Shown here one piece after another: positions 1 to 11,105 of a stretch of DNA of 64,000 bases. How positions within the stretch are numbered: position 1 is the first letter of the stretch; every line of letters starts with the position of its first letter. The notes under the pieces were generated by a model. It made no database searches, was not told where the DNA came from, and saw only the letters and a program-made list of their open reading frames with translations. This stretch comes from Bacillus subtilis. Lineage in GTDB: Bacteria; Bacillota; Bacilli; Bacillales; Bacillaceae_C. The position numbers were made by a program, and so were the translations under genes. The DNA lies in contig NZ_VTQV01000007.1 in NCBI RefSeq assembly GCF_008764245.1, forward strand, positions 1 to 64,000. Reading direction: 5' to 3'.

Positions 1-75
1 GTTTCCTTTATCTCGTCAGAAGTCTTTAAATTTGTACGTCGCTGAACAGGCGCTTGCGCTTTTGTTCTTTAGCTG
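1..75. repeat. Dispersed intergenic repeat, partial copy
   Basis: This is the tail module of a repeat family seen elsewhere in the window. It carries a TTTGTACGTCGCT block followed by GCGCTTGCGCTTTTGTTCTT. The same order occurs at about 21296-21337 and twice at 41401-41597. The copy is cut by the window edge and lies downstream of the minus-strand isomerase gene. It has no coding potential. Confidence 0.7.
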
Positions 76-122
76 TTCATCCACTTGATCCTTACTTTTT
101 GAACATCCTTTTAAAGAGTCTT

Positions 123-992
123 TTACTTAAAATACAAAGAAAGATGCTCTTTTGCTTTCGTAATTCCCTGCTGTTCTGCTTCTAATGATCCCCAAAACCG
201 CTGATCTTCTAATTCGATACTGATTGCCCCTTGGTATCCAATTGTTTCTAGACGAACTGCTACCTTGTCCCATTCTACTTCTCCATGACCAGGAATCGTA
301 TAACGCCATGAACCATCAGAAAAACCGTATTTTGCACCAAAAGTCGCTGGCAGCGTTCCATATTCATACAGTTCCTCCGGTAGGATTTCAGTATCTTTCC
401 CATGACAATAATGGATGCGATCCGCAAATTCAGTTAGAACGCGCAAATGATCGATGCCTAAGCGAACTAGATGAGATGGATCATAATTGAGCCCAAAATG
501 TTCGGATGGAATATGTTGGAACATCGCTCTTAAGGTTTCAGGCGTACACCCAAGTGCAGGATATTGTGGGGCTGGTCCAGGCCACCCTTCCAAGGCCATG
601 TAAAGTCCCGTCTCCTCGGCCTGTTTTACTACTTCTGGAAACGACTCTTTCCAAATGGAGAAACTGGTCTCGCGTGACTGATTCGCATCTTGAGGAACAA
701 GCACCATAAATAAAATCTTACCACCTAGCTCAGCCACCTCTGTCATTTGTTGCTTGATGGACTCGATTGCCTCTGCACGAACTAATTCATCTGGATTAAG
801 TAGAGCAGATGTATTTCTAAGATCTATTGAACCAACTTGAAGTCCAGCATCCTGTAAGGCTTTTTTTACCTCCGCGTTATAAACTGGTACATCAATCACA
901 TCTAGTCCAATTTCAGCTGCCCAATGAGCTACCCTTTCTATTCCTTGTTTACCAATGTGCGGGGGAATCCGCATCCCAATTTGAAAATTCAT
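123..992 (-). CDS. Sugar phosphate isomerase/epimerase (AP endonuclease 2-like TIM barrel)
   Basis: The product of about 289 residues is a single TIM barrel of the xylose isomerase-like superfamily. Typical acidic and histidine metal-binding positions are visible in ALEGWPGP, LNYDPSHL, HYCHGKD and the C-terminal ISIELEDQ. Family members isomerise or epimerise sugars or inositol derivatives in the cytoplasm; the substrate here is unknown. The frame can be extended to 1025, but the ATG at 992 has GGAGAT six bases upstream and is the better start. It is divergent from an IolW-like dehydrogenase and a second isomerase, which suggests one carbohydrate or polyol pathway. That functional link is inference. 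Confidence 0.85.
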   Translation of the reverse strand: MNFQIGMRIPPHIGKQGIERVAHWAAEIGLDVIDVPVYNAEVKKALQDAGLQVGSIDLRNTSALLNPDELVRAEAIESIKQQMTEVAELGGKILFMVLVPQDANQSRETSFSIWKESFPEVVKQAEETGLYMALEGWPGPAPQYPALGCTPETLRAMFQHIPSEHFGLNYDPSHLVRLGIDHLRVLTEFADRIHYCHGKDTEILPEELYEYGTLPATFGAKYGFSDGSWRYTIPGHGEVEWDKVAVRLETIGYQGAISIELEDQRFWGSLEAEQQGITKAKEHLSLYFK

Positions 993-1706
993 AGAACCAT
1001 CTCCAATTTTATTAAAATAGCACATCCTAATTTTTCATCAAAGATAAATATATTACGATGCTTATCACTTTATTCCAGAGTCATCATGACTGCAATGATA
1101 AGAGAAAATCTGAATATACCAATACAACATCACTCTCCATTCAATATATTATACTCATACCGCTGTAGAAGTATGCGCTTACTTTATGCTAGACTATATT
1201 AATCATATTAATATGTCAATAGGAAATTACCACCTCGCTAACGCCTATGTCTAGTAGTTCCTGGGCTGCTCTTTTGTTCAATATATTTTATTATTAAATT
1301 TTCATTGGTAGTAGTTCATTTTATTAGACCCCTTTGGATAAGCCATTAATTGAATATCCTTTTATCCATAGTTCTGCACGAAAATTCCCATAGTCAACCT
1401 CTTTAATAGTTGTTGGTATATCAACTTTAAAAATCGGAAAGAACTGCTTGAAATTCTAAAAATATATATTAATATTATTTTCCCTACATAAAATTTCCAT
1501 TCTGTGCTATATTATTTTTAACATCCATGATAAATCGTATAATCTGCTAAGTGCTTGGAGCAAGGTCAAAGAGTCCTTTATGGAAAGCAGGTGAGATATT
1601 GAGTGTTTTAAAATAGGTCTTAGAATAGTAGCTGTCCTTTCCTTCAAATAGTTAGAAATGTTACAAAAAACCGAATGTTCAATTACAAATATAGGAGTGA
1701 TTCGCT
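993..1706. other. Divergent intergenic region, AT-rich
   Basis: About 710 bases separate the divergent isomerase and dehydrogenase genes. No credible ORF with a ribosome binding site, RNA motif or strong cre box was found. The size and divergent layout suggest promoters and an operator for both genes, but no operator could be assigned. Confidence 0.5.
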
Positions 1707-2789
1707 GTGAAGCCCCAGCTTCAGGTTGGTTTGATTGGATATGGATTTGCAGGTCGAACGTTTCATGCCCCTGTCATTACATCTGTTCCTGGTTTACGTC
1801 TAAGGAAAGTGGTGGAACGAAGAAGTGAGCATTCAAAGGAGCGCTATCCGTGGGTAGAAGTTGTTAAATCCGCTGAAGCTCTATATGCTGATCCAGAGAT
1901 TGATTTGATTATCGTGACAACGCCAAGTACGCATCATGTAGAATTTGTTCGCAATGCATTGAATGCTGGAAAACATGTCGTTATAGAGAAACCATTTACA
2001 GCAACAACAGCTGAAGCAGACGAATTAATACAATTGGCAAAGGAAAAGAATAAGATGCTTAGCGTCTTTCATAATCGTCGTTGGGACGGCGATTTCATGA
2101 CCATTAAAGAATTGTTGCAAAAAAACTTACTTGGAAGAATTAGAGAGTGTGAGTTTCAATGGAATCGTTTTAACCCGATTGTTTCAGGAAATAATTGGCG
2201 TGAGCAAGCTGGAACAGGAACGGGCGTTTTTTACGATTTAGGTGTCCATTTCCTTGATCAGGCTGTCTGTCTTTTTGGAACTCCTGATACCATTACAGCC
2301 AAAATTGAGAGCCAACGTGAAAATAGCGTGGCCCATGATTATTTCGATGTCACGCTTGGATATGAAGGGAACTTGCAAGTACGATTGAAGTCTTCCCCCT
2401 TTGTGCGGATTGAAAGCCCACGCTATATTTTACATGGAGAAAATGGGTCCTTCATTAAATTTGGGGTCGATCCTCAGGAAAGGGCGTTAATCAATGGGCA
2501 ATCCCCAGCTACTAGTAATCACTGGGGAAAGGAAGCGGAAGAACTATGGGGAGATATTTATACCTCACTCGGACAATTAACCGTAAAAGGAAAAATCGAA
2601 ACACTTCCTGGTGCTTATCAAGCTTATTATCAAAATGTTTATGAGCATATTATGGAGGGCGCCGAACTTGAAGTAAAACCAGAGGAAGCTCGAATGAATA
2701 TTCAATTGATTGAACAAGCCTTACAAAGCAATCAAGAAGGACGCATGTTATTTGTCCATGATAAAAACGCACTGAAAGGGAGAGTATGA
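1707..2789 (+). CDS. Gfo/Idh/MocA family oxidoreductase, IolW (scyllo-inositol dehydrogenase)-like
   Basis: The product has 360 residues. The N-terminal Rossmann domain begins GYGFAGRTFHAP, the family motif EKPFTATT is near residue 95, and a C-terminal alpha/beta substrate domain follows. From memory it resembles B. subtilis YvaA/IolW along its length, including the YHNRRWD-like and GTGVFYDLG-like segments, so NAD(P)-dependent oxidation of an inositol or related polyol is likely. The GTG start is preceded by TAGGAGTGA. It is followed three bases after its stop by a sugar isomerase gene, so the two are probably co-transcribed. The exact substrate cannot be told from sequence. Confidence 0.88.
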   Translation: MKPQLQVGLIGYGFAGRTFHAPVITSVPGLRLRKVVERRSEHSKERYPWVEVVKSAEALYADPEIDLIIVTTPSTHHVEFVRNALNAGKHVVIEKPFTATTAEADELIQLAKEKNKMLSVFHNRRWDGDFMTIKELLQKNLLGRIRECEFQWNRFNPIVSGNNWREQAGTGTGVFYDLGVHFLDQAVCLFGTPDTITAKIESQRENSVAHDYFDVTLGYEGNLQVRLKSSPFVRIESPRYILHGENGSFIKFGVDPQERALINGQSPATSNHWGKEAEELWGDIYTSLGQLTVKGKIETLPGAYQAYYQNVYEHIMEGAELEVKPEEARMNIQLIEQALQSNQEGRMLFVHDKNALKGRV

Positions 2790-2792
2790 ATC

Positions 2793-3617
2793 ATGTTTCC
2801 ATTTAAAACAGCCCTCAATGCCTCAACCTTGTTCCCTTTTGAACTTGATGTTATTCAACAAATAGAAATAACAAAGCAAGCGGGCTACGATGGCATCGAG
2901 CTATGGATACGTGATATTGAAACCTATTTGGAGAAGGGCGGGAGTATCCAAACCATTCAAGCGGCATTAAAGAGAAATGATCTCGTGCTGATCAATGCGA
3001 TTGCTTTTTTCAAATGGGCGGATGAGGACCAAGAGACTCGAGAAGCAGCCTTCAAACAAGTGGAAGAAGAAATGGAACTTCTAGCCTCGTTAGGCTGTCT
3101 TTCAATTGCTGCTCCTCCCTTTGGTGAAGTAAAATCGGTTACATTAGATGAAATGGCTCAGCACTTTGATCGGCTAGTCACACTTGGTCGCAAGATAGGC
3201 GTAGAACCGCTGCTTGAATTTTGGGGAAAATCGCCACAACTCTCTACATTAGAGCAGGCCCAATTAGTGCTAGAAAAGCTCCAGGTGAGAAATGCAAAAT
3301 TGCTGCTTGACCCTTTTCATATGTATATCGGGGGGAGTAACTTTGCAAATTTACAATCCTTACAAGCAAATCAAATTGGCATTGTCCATGTGAATGATTA
3401 CCCTCCCTCTCCACCGAAAGACGAACTAGAGGATGCGGATCGCGTTTTTCCTGGAGAAGGTATATCCAATACGTTTGCAATTGGAAATGCATTGGCAGAA
3501 ATAGGGTATAAAGACTATTTATCCTTAGAATTATTTATCACTGATTATAAAAATAAATCAGCTCTTGAAGTCGCCCAACATGGCTTAAATACATTAAAAA
3601 GTGCCTACGTTGGATGA
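2793..3617 (+). CDS. Sugar phosphate isomerase/epimerase
   Basis: The 274-residue TIM-barrel protein is of the xylose isomerase-like superfamily. The pattern GYDGIELW near residue 31, LLEFWGK, LLLDPFHMY, HVNDYPP and a terminal LSLELF match metal-binding and strand-end positions of this fold. The ATG lies four bases after the TGA of the dehydrogenase, and GGGAGAG in the end of that gene serves as ribosome binding site. The pair probably makes one operon for oxidation and isomerisation of a polyol. It differs clearly from the isomerase at 123-992, so it is not a recent duplicate. Confidence 0.85.
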   Translation: MFPFKTALNASTLFPFELDVIQQIEITKQAGYDGIELWIRDIETYLEKGGSIQTIQAALKRNDLVLINAIAFFKWADEDQETREAAFKQVEEEMELLASLGCLSIAAPPFGEVKSVTLDEMAQHFDRLVTLGRKIGVEPLLEFWGKSPQLSTLEQAQLVLEKLQVRNAKLLLDPFHMYIGGSNFANLQSLQANQIGIVHVNDYPPSPPKDELEDADRVFPGEGISNTFAIGNALAEIGYKDYLSLELFITDYKNKSALEVAQHGLNTLKSAYVG

Positions 3618-3793
3618 TAAATCATTCATACGCTGGCAAACCTTCAAAAATACTTCTTGATAGGGTAGATATAGTGTATATATCTATATATACGTGCATA
3701 TATTTGTGACACATACTCCCTCCTTCGTATAATATGTTTTGACTTAGGAGGTGTATGGAAGATTTCAAATTTACCATATTGGAGGATAAAGAA

Positions 3794-5116
3794 ATGAAAG
3801 CGATTTCCAAATTGATAATTCTTTTGCTAGTGATCTTAAGTGCAAGCTTACTGTGCATAGCTTGTTCTGACCAGAAGGAGACTCGTTCAAAGCAAGCAGG
3901 TTCAGCAGATTCTTCTGACTCCGTGGAATCTGGGGATGAAGCGGATGAAAAGGAACCTGTTACGATCTCAGTACTTGTCCATTGGGAAGAGGATATGTTT
4001 AATGAACGCTTTAAAGAGCCGATTGAAAAGCGGTTCCCCCATATTACGTTAGAACAAGTGAGATCAGGCTCTGGACAAGAAGATTTAGAAGAGGTATTCG
4101 CAAGTGGGACATCTCCCGATATTTTCTTTGAGCTTTCTCAGCAAACGATGGAATATCTAGAGCTTGATTATGATTTAAGTGAATTGATTGAAAAACATTC
4201 GTATGATGTAAGTCATATCAACCCTGTTTTTCTTGATTCGATTCGCTCGAAGGATAAAGAAGGTAGATTACTAGCCTTGCCTTATGAAATTATTTACCAT
4301 GTTTTGTTCTATAATAAAGATATTTTTGATCTATTTGGGCAGCCTTACCCAACCGCTGATATGACATGGAGCGAAGCACTAGAGCTTGCCCGCAATTTAA
4401 CTGGCGAACGAAATGGAGTCCATTATCGAGGGCTTGATTTAGGAAATGCTGAGACGCCTCTTCAGCAGTTAGCAGTGAATAAAACAGATCCAGAAACTGG
4501 TGAAGTACTATTTGATCAACCAGAATTTGGCCAATATTTTGACCTAATTGATCAAATATTAGATATTCAAGGAAAAAGCGATGTGGAGGCCTTCGATCAA
4601 GGCCGGTTTGACGGGGATCAAACGACAGCCATGGTGACGGCATTTGTGCAAGGATTAAACTGGTGGAAAGATGTCGAAGGCCTAAATATGGATGTCGCTC
4701 CTCTACCAGTTTGGGATAATGGTCCGGCGGTAAGTCACCGACCAGATGGCGGTATTATTGCTTTAAGCATCAACCCAGAGAGTGAACATAAAGATGCTGC
4801 TTTTGACGTAATCACCTATTTTACAGAGAATGAATACCAGGAATGGGCTTCCCGCAATGGAATTGGCCCTTCAAGTTCGGATGAAAGTGTCCTAGATCAA
4901 TTTTTTCAAGATTATGAATCAACTCACGATAAAAATGTAGCTTCCATTTTTGCCCATCCACCCGCAACACCACCAGAACAAATTAGTCAGTGGGATCAAT
5001 ACGTAGACTTGGACCTTAAAAGATATTCTGAATCAGATATGGATAGCAATGAGTACCTTCGTGTGATTGAAGAGGAATCTGCCGCAAAGATCCAAGATGC
5101 CAAAAATTCACAATAA
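3794..5116 (+). CDS. ABC transporter extracellular sugar-binding lipoprotein
   Basis: The frame opens at 3755, but GGAGG at 3781-3785 places the start at the ATG at 3794, giving 440 residues. The N-terminus is a lipoprotein signal: a Lys, a hydrophobic stretch, then CIAC with the lipid-modified Cys near residue 24. An acidic Ser/Glu/Asp-rich linker follows, then a family 1 solute-binding fold with motifs such as GTSPDIFFE and ALPYEIIYHVLFYNKD. It should capture a sugar outside the membrane for an ABC importer. No permease or ATPase gene is next to it, so it must use a transporter encoded elsewhere or be a leftover. It follows the two polyol genes on the same strand after about 175 bases. Confidence 0.88.
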   Translation: MKAISKLIILLLVILSASLLCIACSDQKETRSKQAGSADSSDSVESGDEADEKEPVTISVLVHWEEDMFNERFKEPIEKRFPHITLEQVRSGSGQEDLEEVFASGTSPDIFFELSQQTMEYLELDYDLSELIEKHSYDVSHINPVFLDSIRSKDKEGRLLALPYEIIYHVLFYNKDIFDLFGQPYPTADMTWSEALELARNLTGERNGVHYRGLDLGNAETPLQQLAVNKTDPETGEVLFDQPEFGQYFDLIDQILDIQGKSDVEAFDQGRFDGDQTTAMVTAFVQGLNWWKDVEGLNMDVAPLPVWDNGPAVSHRPDGGIIALSINPESEHKDAAFDVITYFTENEYQEWASRNGIGPSSSDESVLDQFFQDYESTHDKNVASIFAHPPATPPEQISQWDQYVDLDLKRYSESDMDSNEYLRVIEEESAAKIQDAKNSQ

Positions 5117-5121
5117 AAACT

Positions 5122-5153
5122 CAAATCCTGAGGGACAGTTCCTTCAGGATTTG
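5122..5153. terminator. Intrinsic terminator between convergent genes
   Basis: A 10-bp perfect stem, CAAATCCTGA with TCAGGATTTG, lies between the convergent binding-protein and LD-carboxypeptidase genes. It is followed by a T-poor tail on the plus strand and by a T-rich tail on the minus strand, so it may act in both directions. Confidence 0.7.
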
Positions 5154-5212
5154 ATTCTTGAATGGCTATTTATGGGAGTTGTCACATCTTTTTAGAAATG
5201 CTTGGATTCCCC

Positions 5213-6136
5213 TTACACGCTAACAGTCGGTTCAAGTATGGTTAATGTATTGTTGATTGTATTCAGATTGGCGATTGCGCCGATTGGGATAGCAGCTTTA
5301 TAAGTGCCATGTGCAGTCATGAGATTCGTCATAAGTGGTTTTCCAAGCGGAACAACGAATTCATTGATCAAATCTTCATAGGACTTCCCGTAAGCAAGTT
5401 GACAATTTGTACACTCTCCTAAAATAATGCCGATACAGTCAGCAAATTTGCCAGCAAGTTTCAAGTGATTCATATATCTGTAGACTTTATTTATCGGTTC
5501 ATGCGTTTCCTCTAAGAACAAAATTTTATTCCTTGTATCAATTTCAAAAGGAGTTCCTAAGTTGTCAACAAAAGACGCCAGATTGCCTCCTACAATTGGC
5601 CCCGTGACACTTCCAGGCACTCGACTTACAAGCGGGATATCCGGTGGGTTAGAGAGCAACCGAGGTGACAAAAGGGTAGACGTAGCTGTAAAAAACTGAT
5701 CGAAATTATAAGGTGGTGTCTCCAGTTGAAAGTCGATCAACATGAGGCTTTGGAAAGTGATTAAATTGGTATATTGATAGAGGACATTCAATAATATTGT
5801 CATATCACTATAGCCCGTTATAATTTTTGGATGACGCCTAATTGATTCATAATCAAGATAAGGAAGAATTCCGGCGACCCCAACGCCACCCCGGGTAGCT
5901 AAAATTAATTTGACTTGGTCATTTTCAAACATAGCCATTAGATCAGCGGCCCGTTCCTGATCCGTGCCAGCGAGAAACCCATTTTGAGCATAGACAAATT
6001 GACCTAACACAACAGTAAACCCCATATCTAAGAGTGTACTGATCCGTGCATCAATCACACTTGCCTCTAATGGACTGCCCAATGTCACAATGCCGATTGT
6101 ATCACCTGGTTGCAAAATAGGCGGCCTTGTTGCCAT
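5213..6136 (-). CDS. LD-carboxypeptidase, peptidase family S66
   Basis: The 307-residue protein begins with the family signature PGDTIGIVTLGSP and carries the nucleophile motif GYSDMT near residue 107. A later GGNL segment and FLEET provide the downstream family positions. Members cut the L,D bond of murein peptides during wall recycling, or detoxify peptide antibiotics as in MccF. B. subtilis YkfA is a relative. The ATG is preceded by AGGGGGGAG. It is transcribed alone in a convergent arrangement with the sugar-binding protein. No signal peptide is visible, so the enzyme is cytoplasmic. Confidence 0.88.
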   Translation of the reverse strand: MATRPPILQPGDTIGIVTLGSPLEASVIDARISTLLDMGFTVVLGQFVYAQNGFLAGTDQERAADLMAMFENDQVKLILATRGGVGVAGILPYLDYESIRRHPKIITGYSDMTILLNVLYQYTNLITFQSLMLIDFQLETPPYNFDQFFTATSTLLSPRLLSNPPDIPLVSRVPGSVTGPIVGGNLASFVDNLGTPFEIDTRNKILFLEETHEPINKVYRYMNHLKLAGKFADCIGIILGECTNCQLAYGKSYEDLINEFVVPLGKPLMTNLMTAHGTYKAAIPIGAIANLNTINNTLTILEPTVSV

Positions 6137-6304
6137 AGTTTCTCCCCCCTGAGAAGTGTCATACCATCTCTGTATAACAGTATATTAGAGGTTGGAAACA
6201 TTCATGACCTAAAGAATCAAAATATGAAATGGGGTTACCTTCTAAGGGTTGAAGCTTACTAATATATCTTTTCTGTCAAGATCTCAACTTCCTGCAAAAT
6301 ATAA

Positions 6305-6325
6305 GCCGACTTTAGAAAAGCCGGC
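6305..6325 (-). terminator. Probable tyrS terminator
   Basis: On the minus strand, GCCGGC and GTCGGC pair (five of six) around a nine-base loop, followed by TTATATTTT. It lies just past the tyrS stop codon. Confidence 0.55.
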
Positions 6326-6336
6326 CTATTCCATAC

Positions 6337-7875
<1,539 letters not shown>

Positions 7876-7890
7876 AATGAACTTTAAAGT

Positions 7891-7920
7891 ATTTTAACCA
7901 TATTTCCCCTTGGTTGTCAA
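7891..7920 (-). promoter_or_regulatory. Sigma-A promoter of tyrS
   Basis: A perfect -35 TTGACA at 7920-7915 and a -10 TAAAAT at 7896-7891 are separated by 18 bases. They lie just upstream of the T-box leader. Confidence 0.75.
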
Positions 7921-7967
7921 ATTTCTATAAAATTTTCGTTTACTCTACCATTCCTATTCCTGAATTA

Positions 7968-7976
7968 TGCTATAAT
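7968..7976 (+). promoter_or_regulatory. Extended -10 promoter of the penicillin-binding protein gene
   Basis: TGCTATAAT is a consensus extended -10 element about 30 bases before the ATG. No good -35 is seen, as expected for an extended -10 promoter. Confidence 0.6.
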
Positions 7977-8006
7977 AGGAATGATTTTTGGGAGGGATGA
8001 AAAAGA

Positions 8007-10961
8007 ATGAAAGACCAGATGCATAAAATTTGGGAGAATATAAAAACATTTGCTTCCAAAATTCATTATAAGTCGATCTTAAGAGGCGTAAGGGTTACAT
8101 ATGGTGTGACGTGGAATCTTCTGCTTTTATTTATTATTGTCTTTATTATTGGGGGAGCTTTTGCTGGTGGGATTGGATTAGGTTATTTTGCATCGCTTGT
8201 CAAAGACCAAAAGGTGTTAGCAAAAGATGAGATGGTAAAAAGTGTTCACCAATATGAGGAAACTTCTACTGTTTATTTTGCCAATAAGGTAGAATTAGGA
8301 AAATTACGCACAGATATTGACCGCGAGGAAATTAAGATTGATCAAGTGTCTGATTATCTAAAGAAAGCTGTTGTTGCGACGGAAGACGAATATTTTTATG
8401 AACATAAAGGTGTGGTACCAAAAGCTCTTTTTAGAGCCGTTTTCCAAGAATTTACCAATTCAGCTGTGCAATCAGGGGGAAGTACGCTTACACAGCAGTT
8501 AATTAAAAACCAAATTCTTACAAATGAAGTTTCTTTTGATCGGAAGGCAAAAGAAGTTTTACTTGCCCTTCGTATCGAACGTTTTATGGATAAGGATGAA
8601 ATTCTAGAAGCCTATTTGAATGTCACGACTTTTGGCCGGAATTCCACTGGACAAAATGTTGGAGGTGTACAGGCGGCTGCAACAGGGATCTTTGGTAAAG
8701 ATGCAAAAGATCTTACCCTTCCACAAGCCGCATTCATTGCTGGTTTACCTCAGAGTCCATTCAGGTATACTCCCTTTACAAACCAAGGTGAGCTGAAGGA
8801 AAAGGAGCTATTAGAACCTGGATTAAACCGCATGAAAACTGTTTTAAAAAGAATGAAAAAAGAGGAATATATTACGGAAAAAGAATATCAAGATGCGATT
8901 GCATATGACATCACCAAAGATTTCATCTCTAAACAGCCACGGTCTTATGATAAGTACCCTGCTTTAATGGAGGAAATTGAAGAAAGATCAATTGAAATAT
9001 TAGCTGAAATACTAGCGAAACAAGATGACTATAAACCAAAAGATTTACGGGAAGATGAAGAACTAAAAAGGAAATATTTGACATTAGCTGATCGAGATAT
9101 TCGCCAAAATGGCTATCAAATTCATTCAACGATTGACAAAAAATTATATGAGGCTTTTGAGAAAGCAAAAAATGATTATCAAAACTTCGGACCTACTTAT
9201 AGAAGAGAACGAAAAAATCCAGAGACAGGCAAAATGGAAGAAGTCGATGATCCGATGCAAATCGGCGCGATTTTAATTGACAATAAAACTGGGAAAATCT
9301 TAAGTTTTGTTGGGGGCCGAGATTTTAAACTAGATCAATGGAATTACGCAACAAGTGTGCCAAGACAAAATGGATCAAGCATGAAACCATTACTTGTTTA
9401 TGGACCTGCGATCGAAATGGGAGAAAGTGCTCCAGGCGCCGTAATTGCAGATTTACCGTATAATTTCCCTAATGGTTCCGGTGGGACGTACACACCAAAA
9501 AACTACTCCTCTTGGAGATATTATGGCCTTGTATCGGCACGGGAGGCTTTAGCCAATTCTTATAACGCTTCAGCCGTTAGTACATTTTGGAAAATTCGCG
9601 ACAAAGATCCTGGTCAATACTTGCGTAAGATGGGGATCACTACTGTAAGTAAAGACGAAGCAACATATCCCTCCGTTGCACTCGGCGGACTTACTCACGG
9701 GGTGACGGTTGAAGAGAATACCAATGCCTATACAACCTTTGCCAATGGCGGAAAATTCGTTGATGCCTATATGATTGATAAGATTACAGATCATGATGGC
9801 AATATCGTCTATGAACATAAAAAGAAACCTGTTGAAGTTTTCAGCCCGCAAACAGCCTACTTAATGATTGATATGATGCGCGGCGTATTTAACCGTCCAG
9901 GAGCTACAGCTTCCTCGGTTCCCGGTATGTTAAAGTTTTCTACAGATTGGGCGGGAAAAACAGGGACAACGAATGATTATAAAGATACTTGGTTAATAGG
10001 ATCAAATCCAAATATCACATTTGGAACATGGCTTGGTTATGCTTCTAATCGAACATCAAATACAGATAATGGTCAACGGAATTATCGAATTTGGGCAAAC
10101 TTGATGAATGCCGCTTACGATGTAGATCCAGAATTAATTGCACCAAAGGAACGTTTTAAAGCCCCTGGTGGGATTGTAAGCCGTTCTTACTGTGCCGTAT
10201 CTGGAATGGCTCCATCTGAAGCCTGTCAAAAGGCTGGGCTCGTTCGGACCGATATATATAATGCGAAATATGTGCCGAACAAAACCGATGATAGCTTAGG
10301 TGCTGGTGGACGCTATGTTTTAGCTAATGGTAAGAAGTATGCAGCTTTGCCTTCTACACCAAAAGAATTTACTAAGACTGGATTAATCATCAACCCAGGT
10401 TTTCTGAATCGTATAACATACGGCTATGTGAATGACTTTTCCCAACTTGTTCCAGCCAATTCTCAATGGGGAAATCTGCTTGTAGCCGATGCGAAATTAC
10501 AGGACGATGGGAAAGCTCCGGCGGCTGTTTCTGCAAAATTGAGTGGTCATACCCTTACATGGAGTAGATCAGGAAGTCATGATGTAGTCGGTTATCGTGT
10601 ATATAATGAAGCTGGTAAAAAAATTGCCTCCGTTCTCTCTGATGGTACACTCTCTCAAAATGTCGGAAATGGTAAATTCTATGTTGTAGCAGTGGATATT
10701 GCGGGAAGAGAATCTAAACCATCTAATCGTGTAGGACAAGAGAAGAAAGAAGAAAAAAAGGAAGATGTTGCAAAGAAAAATGAAGATGCCAATCCGAAAA
10801 AAGAAAATCCGCAAAAGATAGCAGATACGCAACAGGAAAAGGAAAAAAAGCAAGAGGAAAAAGAGAAGAAAGAAGTAGAAAAGCAGGATAAGGAACAAGA
10901 AAAAGAGAAACAAGAGAAAGTCGAGCCAGCCGATCAAAATAAAGAGAAAAAAGAACAATAG
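8007..10961 (+). CDS. Class A penicillin-binding protein (PBP1A type)
   Basis: This 984-residue bifunctional enzyme polymerises and crosslinks peptidoglycan on the outer face of the membrane. A cytoplasmic N-terminus leads to one membrane segment at about residues 34-64. The GT51 glycosyltransferase follows with catalytic Glu126 in EDEYFYEH and GGSTLTQQ. The transpeptidase has SSMK (Ser457), SYN (Ser518) and KTG (Lys651). A fibronectin type III-like domain occupies about 835-915. It ends in a roughly 65-residue low-complexity Lys/Glu tail. It is divergent from tyrS and has GGGAGG before its ATG. The added C-terminal domains resemble those of other Bacillaceae PBP1 proteins, but the paralogue cannot be assigned with confidence. 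Confidence 0.93.
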   Translation: MKDQMHKIWENIKTFASKIHYKSILRGVRVTYGVTWNLLLLFIIVFIIGGAFAGGIGLGYFASLVKDQKVLAKDEMVKSVHQYEETSTVYFANKVELGKLRTDIDREEIKIDQVSDYLKKAVVATEDEYFYEHKGVVPKALFRAVFQEFTNSAVQSGGSTLTQQLIKNQILTNEVSFDRKAKEVLLALRIERFMDKDEILEAYLNVTTFGRNSTGQNVGGVQAAATGIFGKDAKDLTLPQAAFIAGLPQSPFRYTPFTNQGELKEKELLEPGLNRMKTVLKRMKKEEYITEKEYQDAIAYDITKDFISKQPRSYDKYPALMEEIEERSIEILAEILAKQDDYKPKDLREDEELKRKYLTLADRDIRQNGYQIHSTIDKKLYEAFEKAKNDYQNFGPTYRRERKNPETGKMEEVDDPMQIGAILIDNKTGKILSFVGGRDFKLDQWNYATSVPRQNGSSMKPLLVYGPAIEMGESAPGAVIADLPYNFPNGSGGTYTPKNYSSWRYYGLVSAREALANSYNASAVSTFWKIRDKDPGQYLRKMGITTVSKDEATYPSVALGGLTHGVTVEENTNAYTTFANGGKFVDAYMIDKITDHDGNIVYEHKKKPVEVFSPQTAYLMIDMMRGVFNRPGATASSVPGMLKFSTDWAGKTGTTNDYKDTWLIGSNPNITFGTWLGYASNRTSNTDNGQRNYRIWANLMNAAYDVDPELIAPKERFKAPGGIVSRSYCAVSGMAPSEACQKAGLVRTDIYNAKYVPNKTDDSLGAGGRYVLANGKKYAALPSTPKEFTKTGLIINPGFLNRITYGYVNDFSQLVPANSQWGNLLVADAKLQDDGKAPAAVSAKLSGHTLTWSRSGSHDVVGYRVYNEAGKKIASVLSDGTLSQNVGNGKFYVVAVDIAGRESKPSNRVGQEKKEEKKEDVAKKNEDANPKKENPQKIADTQQEKEKKQEEKEKKEVEKQDKEQEKEKQEKVEPADQNKEKKEQ

Positions 10962-10975
10962 GATGAAGACATAAC

Positions 10976-11003
10976 AAACGGAGAACTAAAATGTTCTCCG
11001 TTT
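10976..11003 (+). terminator. Intrinsic terminator of the penicillin-binding protein gene
   Basis: An 11-bp perfect stem, AAACGGAGAAC with GTTCTCCGTTT, has a six-base loop and is followed by ATTTGTT. Confidence 0.85.
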
Positions 11004-11105
11004 ATTTGTTATAACTAGAAAATACTATTCTATCCTTGAAATCAAATGGAAAATCGCTTACTATGAATTTATGGAATTTTTCAAAATTAGGAAAGGAATG
11101 ATTCA

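Noticed and set aside
10569-10977. Long minus-strand frames opposite the penicillin-binding protein end
   Set aside because: They are the complement of the Lys/Glu-rich repeats, giving Phe/Leu-rich translations without a ribosome binding site.
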